This document shows positions 7,090 through 12,149 of a DNA stretch of 12,149 bases, in pieces. Under the pieces are notes generated by a model that worked only from the letters and a program-made list of their open reading frames with translations, searched no databases and was not told where the DNA came from. A program made the position numbers and the translations under genes. Source of the stretch: JAKACU01 sp021821185 (GTDB lineage Bacteria; Bacillota; Bacilli; Alicyclobacillales; SLC66); NCBI GenBank assembly GCA_027343965.1, contig DAHWJX010000077.1:1-12149 (forward strand), in the 5' to 3' direction. Numbering within the stretch: the first letter of the stretch is position 1; every line of letters begins with the position of its first letter.

Positions 7090-8373
7090 CTATAAAAAGT
7101 GGCGAACGTCAAATGTATCAGCGACAAGTTTCCACAGCTGGGGAAAAGGCTGACCCAATACCCAAAAGCTGATTCCCCGCAAATTCATTTCATAGACTAG
7201 GTGGAATTTTGCCAATATGGATTTGGGGTCTTCATACCAGACTTCATGCTCTTGGGATCCCACATAGTAGTGAAACATAGGGCTTGCTGAAAATGGATTG
7301 AAACGTACAGTGGCTCCTTGTTCAATGGCGACATTTTGTGCTTTATTGGGCGAAATACCGGTAGCCAAATTGTTTTTCGTGTCTGGTAACTGCCAGTTGT
7401 ATCCGTACGTTGCAAATCCCATAAGAATTTTATCAGGACTGATAACCGATGTCGCATATTCAAGCACTGCACGTACCTGATCGATCGGGGCAATCGCCAT
7501 GGGAGGTCCGCCAACCCAACCCCACTCATAGGTCATGAGCATGAGATAATCCACGATTGACCCTAATGTCCGATAGTCAAAAGCTCCCATCCACGCTGCG
7601 TGTGGTTCATCGGATGTTTTTGGCCCCATTGCAATCGATACGCTATATCCTTTTGGATGCATACGCGCATGGAGTTCACGAATAAACTCGTTGTACAATG
7701 GACGGTCAGTTGGTTGCATATGTTCAAAGTCAACATTGACACCCTGAAAACCTTTGGCGATCATTTGTTCTTCCATCGTAGTAAACACTTTATTGCGCAA
7801 GATAGGGCTAGATAAGATGGCATGGGCCAGATCCGTGTTGAAATTAGTTCCGTCAAAATTGGTGACGCACATAAGACGCGCCTCATGTTCGTTCTTGGCG
7901 GCGTCCCGCGCCTCTTGGTCGGGCATTGGCACAATGTCACCTGCTGCGGTAACGTGGTAACTGAATATCGTGATGTAAGTCAAGGGAGTGGCATCGCGAA
8001 TGATCGTCATGTCTTCTGATGTACCTGATGGAATCAGATAGCCATTTGCATCAATTTCCTTTTTCGCCAAAATAGGTTGCGGTATGAATAAAATTTGGCC
8101 AACTTCGAGTTTTGCGTCACTGGCAAGACCGTTGGCGCCGTAAATGGCGTATACAGGAACGCCATATTGTCTGGCAATCGTCGTCAGTGTTTCCCGAGGG
8201 CCGACAGTGTGGTGAATGAGGGTGCTGGGCTTTCCTGGAATGAGTAAGTTGATGCCTTCAGTCAGCGTATTGCCTACTGTTTGATTGAGTGTTATTAACT
8301 CTTGTTGCGTTGTACCGACCTCACGTGCTACAGATGCTAACGTATCACCTTTTTTGGCCGAATAAATGTACAA
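7090..8373 (-). CDS. sleL: LysM-GH18 spore cortex-lytic enzyme (SleL/YaaH-like N-acetylglucosaminidase)
   Basis: Matches the SleL/YaaH family, which degrades cortex peptidoglycan fragments during spore germination and is deposited in the spore without a signal peptide. At 427 residues it has the family length. Two LysM repeats (about 2-46 with KKGDTLASVA, and 52-98 with GPRETLTTIA) bind peptidoglycan. A GH18 barrel follows from about residue 105, with the catalytic GVNVDFEHM (211-219; acid Glu217), the substrate-side YLMLMTYEWGW (276-286) and RGISFWVLGQPFP. The start is a TTG at 8373 with GGGGGTGG (8380-8387) 6 bases upstream; no ATG fits the LysM N-terminus. A spore-specific sigma factor is expected, but no convincing promoter could be read in the short upstream gap. 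Confidence 0.92.
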   Translation of the reverse strand: MYIYSAKKGDTLASVAREVGTTQQELITLNQTVGNTLTEGINLLIPGKPSTLIHHTVGPRETLTTIARQYGVPVYAIYGANGLASDAKLEVGQILFIPQPILAKKEIDANGYLIPSGTSEDMTIIRDATPLTYITIFSYHVTAAGDIVPMPDQEARDAAKNEHEARLMCVTNFDGTNFNTDLAHAILSSPILRNKVFTTMEEQMIAKGFQGVNVDFEHMQPTDRPLYNEFIRELHARMHPKGYSVSIAMGPKTSDEPHAAWMGAFDYRTLGSIVDYLMLMTYEWGWVGGPPMAIAPIDQVRAVLEYATSVISPDKILMGFATYGYNWQLPDTKNNLATGISPNKAQNVAIEQGATVRFNPFSASPMFHYYVGSQEHEVWYEDPKSILAKFHLVYEMNLRGISFWVLGQPFPQLWKLVADTFDVRHFL

Positions 8374-8379
8374 GTCAAT

Positions 8380-8387
8380 CCACCCCC
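8380..8387 (-). promoter_or_regulatory. ribosome binding site supporting the TTG start of sleL
   Basis: Reads GGGGGTGG on the minus strand, 6 bases from the TTG at 8373. A second TTG at 8378 is in a different frame. Confidence 0.6.
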
Positions 8388-8437
8388 ACAGACTATGCTC
8401 TACACATGCCTACGCGGGAGTGGTTGTACGTATGCAA

Positions 8438-8475
8438 AAAAACCGCCATGATAGATGGTCATCATGGCGGTTTTT
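8438..8475 (-). terminator. strong intrinsic terminator of the Rieske gene (bidirectional sequence)
   Basis: AAAAACCGCCATGAT (8438-8452) and ATCATGGCGGTTTTT (8461-8475) form a perfect 15-bp stem with an 8-base loop. On the minus strand the stem ends in seven T. It lies 22 bases after the Rieske stop and so separates that gene from sleL, which must have its own promoter in about 50 bases. Confidence 0.92.
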
Positions 8476-8497
8476 ACGAACCTATGGTGCCGAACGT

Positions 8498-9121
8498 TTA
8501 AGAAATAGTTGGGTTGGGATTGTAATCCCATGTAGCATCCGTTCGCTGAATCGATTTGCCAACATGTACATACCCATTGACAATTTGATATTCATACAGA
8601 TCAAGTGGTCGTGGGGCAGGAGACGTAGGTGTATTGACGCCGTAGATGTTATACATGCTATTATGACATGGACAATGGAACCAATCTTTACCGCCATTAT
8701 AAGCTGGTGGTGCTGACACTTTATGAGCAGCATCGGAATATGAGCCGTTGACATGGCAGCCAAGGTGAGTACACACATGGGACATGATCATCAACTTATT
8801 GTCTTTTATAATCACGTAAACATCATTTGGCATATCATGAGAATTCCATGCATCATCTACGTGTTCTGTAAAAGACACATGGGTAGGCAAGTTACTGTTA
8901 AAGTCTGATACGCGCCAAGTTGTTGCCGATAAACCACCGGAGCCACCTTCGCGGCGTAGCGGATCTACCGCAAACGTGACGAGAGGCGCAAAGATCGTTG
9001 TTGCCATAAAAGCGCCCGTACCTGCTAGTACATACGTCAAAAACTGTCGGCGAGTAAGATCTTTGCGCGGTTTTAAAGGTTGCGTAGTTTTCGTGTCAAG
9101 GGTAACAGGTTTACGATCCAT
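8498..9121 (-). CDS. Rieske [2Fe-2S] iron-sulfur protein, QcrA-type, monocistronic
   Basis: A 207-residue membrane-anchored Rieske protein resembling the iron-sulfur subunit of menaquinol:cytochrome c reductase. The N-terminus carries a twin-arginine motif, TRRQFL (23-28), followed by one hydrophobic segment to about residue 52 that should stay as an anchor, placing the cluster outside the membrane. Cluster ligands are Cys117 and His119 in CTHLGC and Cys150 and His153 in CPCHNS; Cys122 and Cys152 would form the stabilising disulfide. The second box has Asn where CPCHGS is usual. GGAGGGAC (8... plus-strand 9128-9135) gives the start at ATG 9121. The qcrB and qcrC partners usual in Bacillus do not follow it; a terminator does. 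It may be a paralogue of the bc-complex subunit or act with partners encoded elsewhere. Confidence 0.88.
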   Translation of the reverse strand: MDRKPVTLDTKTTQPLKPRKDLTRRQFLTYVLAGTGAFMATTIFAPLVTFAVDPLRREGGSGGLSATTWRVSDFNSNLPTHVSFTEHVDDAWNSHDMPNDVYVIIKDNKLMIMSHVCTHLGCHVNGSYSDAAHKVSAPPAYNGGKDWFHCPCHNSMYNIYGVNTPTSPAPRPLDLYEYQIVNGYVHVGKSIQRTDATWDYNPNPTIS

Positions 9122-9231
9122 GAAAAAGTCCCTCCAAGGGTGTGCATAGCATGCATGTAGTGAATTTATGCTACAAGTCTAAGCGATTCCTGGTCTGATA
9201 TGGGTGAACATCCTGTGGCAAAAGCATTACA

Positions 9232-9237
9232 ATTATA
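9232..9237 (-). promoter_or_regulatory. candidate -10 element for the Rieske gene
   Basis: A perfect TATAAT on the minus strand, about 110 bases upstream of the Rieske start. The region 16-18 bases further upstream has no good -35 hexamer, so this is tentative. Confidence 0.3.
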
Positions 9238-9286
9238 CAGACAAACCCATTAGGAATGCTGATAGACTAGACCACCGCTCGCTTGA

Positions 9287-9315
9287 TCGACGGGTCTAAC
9301 GACAATTTTTATAAA
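9287..9315 (+). promoter_or_regulatory. candidate sigma-A promoter for the thioesterase gene
   Basis: TCGACG (9287-9292, four of six to TTGACA), a 17-base spacer and TATAAA (9310-9315, five of six to TATAAT). Transcription would start near 9322, just before the ribosome binding site AGGTGG (9329-9334). Confidence 0.4.
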
Positions 9316-9338
9316 ATCATGGGAGAGCAGGTGGATCA

Positions 9339-9770
9339 TTGTTAAAGGATCAGCATCAGTGGGTAAACGAAGATGGGACGATAGATCCCCGTCTATTGCA
9401 AGGAACGTTGATTGAGTGGCTTGGCATTGAGTTCATCGAAGCGACAAAGGAACGTTTAATCGCAAAAATGCCCGTTGACCATCGCACACAACAGCCAGTA
9501 GGACTTTTGCATGGTGGAGCCTCAGTGGCTTTAGCAGAAACTGTAGCGAGCATTGGTTCTTGGTTGTATATCGATCAAAATACGCAGGCAGCCGTTGGCC
9601 TCGAGATCAATGCAAATCACGTACGCTCTGTCAAGGAAGGATTCGTAACGGCAATGGCAACGCCTATTCATGTGGGAAGAACGGTCCATGTCTGGGATGT
9701 TCGTATAGTCGATGATCAAAACCGGCTTGTATGTGTTTCTCGGTGTACAGTGGCTGTACGGCAACAGTAG
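9339..9770 (+). CDS. hotdog-fold acyl-CoA thioesterase, MenI/YdiI-like
   Basis: A 143-residue single hotdog domain. Residues 53-64 (PVGLLHGGASVA) carry His58 and Gly59, and Glu67 in LAETVAS is the expected catalytic acid. VGLEINANHVRS (86-97) is nearly identical, from memory, to the same stretch of E. coli YdiI (MenI), which hydrolyses 1,4-dihydroxy-2-naphthoyl-CoA in menaquinone synthesis. Related PaaI-type enzymes act on other aryl-CoA esters, so the substrate is an inference. The start is TTG 9339; no ATG occurs before residue 44, and the upstream in-frame GTG at 9331 is out of frame. The adjacent, divergent Rieske gene would work with menaquinol, which mildly favours the menaquinone role. 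A terminator follows 13 bases after the stop. Confidence 0.87.
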   Translation: MLKDQHQWVNEDGTIDPRLLQGTLIEWLGIEFIEATKERLIAKMPVDHRTQQPVGLLHGGASVALAETVASIGSWLYIDQNTQAAVGLEINANHVRSVKEGFVTAMATPIHVGRTVHVWDVRIVDDQNRLVCVSRCTVAVRQQ

Positions 9771-9782
9771 ACAATCAAATTG

Positions 9783-9818
9783 AAATCCTTTAGTATGTTA
9801 CTGTACTAAAGGATTTTT
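9783..9818 (+). terminator. intrinsic terminator between thioesterase and the HisD-family gene
   Basis: AAATCCTTTAGTA (9783-9795) pairs perfectly with TACTAAAGGATTT (9804-9816) around an 8-base loop, followed directly by further T (9814-9818 are TTTTT). It ends only 17 bases before the HisD-family ATG. A TTGAAA at 9780-9785 overlaps the 5' arm and could be a -35 element, but the matching -10 (TACTAA 9804-9809, 18-base spacer) is poor. Confidence 0.88.
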
Positions 9819-9835
9819 GTCAGGGGGATGTTTTT

Positions 9836-11134
9836 ATGCAAATCAATCGTTATATATGGAATCAAGTCGCGCCTGAAATAAAACAAACGATTCTGCAACG
9901 AGCCAGTGTTGACATCAGTCAACAAATGACCGTAGCGGCAGATATCTGTGAGCAGGTACGCTTACGAGGCGATGACGCCTTGCTCGAATATACAGAACGT
10001 TTTGACGGTGTGCATTTAACTAAAGGGACGATCGCTGTTACTAAGGAGGAATTTACACAAGGTATTCTTCAGGTAGACAAAGATTTAGCTGAGGTATTGA
10101 CGTATGCGATGTCAAACATCAAAAAGTTTCATGAAGCGCAAAAACCGGAACCCATGTGGATGATGGAAGTGGATAAAGGGATTTTGGCCGGAGAAAAAGT
10201 TACCCCTATTCCTGATGTTGCCTTGTATGTCCCTCGAGGTAAAGGTAGTTTTCCATCGGTTCTCTTGATGCTTGGCACGCCTGCTATGGTTGCTGGCGTG
10301 TCGCGCATTGTCGTGCTTACTCCGCCCAATGAACAAGGATTGGTAGATCCCGCTATTTTGTATGCAGCTAATCTGTTAGGAATTCGTGAAATTTATAAGG
10401 TTGGAGGAGCTCAAGCCGTAGCCGCTGTTGCTTATGGGACGCAAACTGTGCCCAAGTGTGTGAAAGTAATTGGCCCTGGTAACCCATATGTTACAGCCGC
10501 TAAGAGATTGATGATGGGGATTATTGATCCTGGTGTCATGGCGGGACCTAGTGAAGCTATCATTTTAGCGGATGAAGGTGCTGATGAGCACAAGGTAGCA
10601 TTGGATTTACTTATTGAAGCAGAACATGGACCTGATAGCGCAGCACTTTTGGTAACTCACAGTCAATCGTTAGTTGATCGCGTCCTCGGTGAACTTGATG
10701 TGATCATAAAAAGTATACAAAATCCGACACGCCAAAACTTCGTACAGACTGTACTAACACGCTATGGGGGCATCATCATCACAGATAGTCTGGAAGCGTC
10801 GATTGCTTTTGTTAATGAATATGCACCAGAACATATGGAAGTAATGGTACGTGATCCATTCGCTGTTTTACCAAGCATTATGAATGCAGGAGAAATTTTA
10901 CTGGGTGACAATACGCCGATTACGTTATGTAATTTTCTGATGGGACCCAATGCCATTTTACCGACAGGTCGTAGTGCGAAAACGGTCTCAGCGGTTTCGC
11001 TTGAAGATTTCTTAAAAAGATCATCGATCGGTTATGTGTCTAGCGAAGGGTTTGAACGTGTCAGAAACTATGCGGCTATGTTTGCTGAAGTAGAGGGATT
11101 TGAAACTCACGCAAAAGCGGTAAAGGAGCGATAA
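9836..11134 (+). CDS. hisD: HisD-family (histidinol dehydrogenase-like) protein with altered active site
   Basis: A 432-residue member of the histidinol dehydrogenase family, which normally oxidises L-histidinol to L-histidine with two NAD+ and a zinc. The whole fold is recognisable: KVGGAQAVAAVAYGT (188-202), GPGNPYVTAAKR (213-224), AGPSEAIILAD (236-246), EAEHGPDS (261-268) and YAPEHME (329-335). Compared with E. coli HisD recalled from memory, Glu332-His333 match the catalytic Glu326-His327, and His264 and His425 match zinc ligands His262 and His419. The other two ligand positions are changed: Gln259 is Glu261 and Asp360 is Asn366. Substrate-contact His367 is Ala373 (GPNAILPTG instead of NHVLPT). 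AGGGGG at 9822-9827 gives the ATG at 9836. The HisB-family gene starts 2 bases after the stop. The family is certain; histidinol as substrate is doubtful. Confidence 0.88.
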   Translation: MQINRYIWNQVAPEIKQTILQRASVDISQQMTVAADICEQVRLRGDDALLEYTERFDGVHLTKGTIAVTKEEFTQGILQVDKDLAEVLTYAMSNIKKFHEAQKPEPMWMMEVDKGILAGEKVTPIPDVALYVPRGKGSFPSVLLMLGTPAMVAGVSRIVVLTPPNEQGLVDPAILYAANLLGIREIYKVGGAQAVAAVAYGTQTVPKCVKVIGPGNPYVTAAKRLMMGIIDPGVMAGPSEAIILADEGADEHKVALDLLIEAEHGPDSAALLVTHSQSLVDRVLGELDVIIKSIQNPTRQNFVQTVLTRYGGIIITDSLEASIAFVNEYAPEHMEVMVRDPFAVLPSIMNAGEILLGDNTPITLCNFLMGPNAILPTGRSAKTVSAVSLEDFLKRSSIGYVSSEGFERVRNYAAMFAEVEGFETHAKAVKER

Positions 11135-11136
11135 AG

Positions 11137-11778
11137 ATGGCATCGGGTACGATTAAAGTGACAAGAACGACAAGTGAATCTCGCATCATGGTATTGTTAG
11201 ATCGCCATGCTCGTGATGTGGACAATAAGCGAAAACTCAATACACCATTGCCGTTTTTTAATCACATGCTTGAACACGTGGCATGGCGTGGTGAGATGAA
11301 TCTTGGCATTGATGTTACGCTTGATCATTTTGATCTTGTTCACGTTATTACGGAGGACGTTGGTATCGCCTTTGGTAAGGCGGTCAAAGCCTACCTTGAT
11401 CACAATCAAAACGCTGGCCTTGTCGGTTACGGAACTGCGTATGGAACGATAGATGAAGCCTTGTCTCGCGCTGTTATATCTTTTGAAAGTCGAGCCTACT
11501 TAGATTTTGATAAAGGTACTGTGCAATTGCCTGAACAAATGGAAGGTATGCATAGCGAAGATTTGGTTGCCTTTTTAGAAGGCTTTGTCCAAGGTGCTCA
11601 GTGCACATTACACATGGACCTATTGAAAGGCCGTCCAGGGCACGGACATCACATTTGGGAATCGATCTTCCGTGCGCTAGGTATGGCACTTTACGAAGCT
11701 TTGACCGAGCGCGCATGGCGTAAGAATATGACGGCAGGCGTTGCTGGGTCCATTGATTACGTAATTGAGGTGGAGTGA
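11137..11778 (+). CDS. hisB: HisB-family (imidazoleglycerol-phosphate dehydratase-like) protein with altered metal and phosphate sites
   Basis: A 213-residue protein with the duplicated fold of imidazoleglycerol-phosphate dehydratase, slightly longer than the usual 195-200. Conserved parts are VTRTTSES (8-15), PFFNHMLEHV (39-48, metal His43), ITEDVGIAFGKA (71-82), YGTIDEALSRAV (102-113), LHM with His159, and GHGHHIWESIFRAL (168-181, second HHxxE motif). Departures from the canonical enzyme are several. The first HHxxE is His69-Val70-x-x-Glu73. The Arg of RYG is Gly97 in VGYG. The HG before FDL is Arg51-Gly. The C-terminal PSTKG phosphate-binding motif is absent, the end reading AGVAGSIDYVIEVE. 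It starts 2 bases after the HisD-family stop, so translation is coupled. It may be a working variant or a dehydratase-fold enzyme for another substrate. Confidence 0.85.
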   Translation: MASGTIKVTRTTSESRIMVLLDRHARDVDNKRKLNTPLPFFNHMLEHVAWRGEMNLGIDVTLDHFDLVHVITEDVGIAFGKAVKAYLDHNQNAGLVGYGTAYGTIDEALSRAVISFESRAYLDFDKGTVQLPEQMEGMHSEDLVAFLEGFVQGAQCTLHMDLLKGRPGHGHHIWESIFRALGMALYEALTERAWRKNMTAGVAGSIDYVIEVE

Positions 11779-11783
11779 TCTCG

Positions 11784-12149
11784 GTGGAGTTGCTTGTCCT
11801 CTTTGATCTAGACGGTGTGATTTTTTGCGAAGATGGTTATTTGCTGTGTGCGGCACTTGCAACATCAAAATTTATGTGTGACCATCTGTTGATTGACAGA
11901 TTGGATGGCCAAAAATTCACGCATCCTGATCAGATTTCCTGTATACAGGATGCGCAAGAGATTCGCGATGCATTCTTACCTGATGATGTTTTGCAAGTAT
12001 TGCGGGGGAAAGCGATTAACAACAATTGGGATAAAGCATTTGCATGTACCTTGGGACTACTTCATTTGTCTACTATCTATAGGGAAAGTAATAACTTGAC
12101 GTCGTACTTAGCGAAATGGCTTGAAGGCCACACGGGATCTGGTCAAGAT
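11784..12149 (+). CDS. HAD-superfamily hydrolase, 5' part (cut by window end)
   Basis: Open from GTG 11784 to the last base, 122 residues visible. The N-terminus MELLVLFDLDGVIF is a clear HAD motif I with the nucleophile Asp8 and general acid Asp10. The following helical stretch, with about 110 residues and no motif II yet, fits a C1 cap domain as in phosphoglycolate-phosphatase-like members. Motifs II-IV lie beyond the window. GAGGTGGAG (11767-11775), inside the end of the preceding gene, is the ribosome binding site, and only 5 bases separate the two genes. HAD enzymes are mostly phosphatases; in E. coli the histidinol-phosphatase half of HisB is a HAD domain, which makes the placement next to a HisB-type protein suggestive but not proof of that activity. 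Confidence 0.8.
   Translation, partial: MELLVLFDLDGVIFCEDGYLLCAALATSKFMCDHLLIDRLDGQKFTHPDQISCIQDAQEIRDAFLPDDVLQVLRGKAINNNWDKAFACTLGLLHLSTIYRESNNLTSYLAKWLEGHTGSGQD

Larger units (their letters stand above)
9122..9338. other. divergent intergenic region between Rieske and thioesterase genes
   Basis: 217 bases, presumably holding both promoters. It contains several short inverted repeats: ATTCCT (9186-9191) with AGGAAT (9252-9257), ATGGGT (9200-9205) with ACCCAT (9245-9250), and TAGACC (9268-9273) with GGTCTA (9293-9298). No coding frame is convincing. Confidence 0.5.

Noticed and set aside
8366..8716. 116-residue plus-strand frame over the Rieske gene and terminator
   Set aside because: It would run through a perfect terminator hairpin and is antisense to the Rieske coding sequence.
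9783..9818. CRISPR or repeat-element interpretation of the AATCCT-containing hairpins at 7045 and 9783
   Set aside because: The two hairpins share only a short AATCCT/AGGAT motif; there is no array or spacer structure.

Overview
The window looks like a chromosomal segment of a low-to-moderate GC, endospore-forming Firmicute (Bacilli). The closest feel is an Alicyclobacillaceae-like organism, but this is an inference from protein resemblance, not a taxonomic assignment. The grounds are a Bacillus-type phosphoglucose isomerase, a YqjM/NamA-type old yellow enzyme, a SleL/YaaH-type cortex-lytic enzyme (spore germination), a QcrA-type Rieske protein, strong GGAGG ribosome binding sites and frequent TTG/GTG starts. 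No mobile element, tRNA, rRNA or CRISPR array is visible.

Layout. (1) Positions 2-3101, plus strand: a compact run of the 3' end of a nicotinamidase gene (pncA), glucose-6-phosphate isomerase (pgi), a cysteine synthase (cysK) and an OsmC-family thiol peroxidase-like protein, closed by a hairpin at 3180-3234. (2) Positions 3233-5760, minus strand: isoaspartyl dipeptidase (iadA, with an unusual acidic C-terminal tail), a possible 33-residue membrane peptide and an old yellow enzyme (namA). (3) A 270 bp divergent spacer, then a GH15-type (alpha/alpha)6 barrel protein on the plus strand (6031-7062). It converges on a LysM-GH18 spore-cortex enzyme on the minus strand (7090-8373). (4) A stand-alone Rieske iron-sulfur protein on the minus strand (8498-9121) with its own strong terminator. 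A MenI-like hotdog thioesterase (9339-9770) is transcribed divergently from it. (5) Positions 9836-12149, plus strand: a tightly packed trio of a HisD-family dehydrogenase, a HisB-family (imidazoleglycerol-phosphate dehydratase) protein and a HAD phosphatase cut by the window end.

Most of the window is ordinary housekeeping. The most interesting part is the last trio. HisD and HisB are recognisable at once, but both depart from the canonical enzymes at active-site positions. In HisD, two zinc-ligand positions have exchanged chemistry (Gln to Glu, Asp to Asn) and a substrate-contacting His is Ala. In HisB, the first HHxxE metal motif is HVxTE, and the phosphate-binding RYG arginine and the C-terminal STKG motif are missing. 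Parallel drift in adjacent, translationally coupled genes, with no hisG, hisZ, hisC or other his gene visible next to them, suggests a paralogous 'dehydratase-phosphatase-dehydrogenase' module acting on something other than the histidine intermediates. The alternative, a functional but divergent his operon, cannot be excluded from this window alone.
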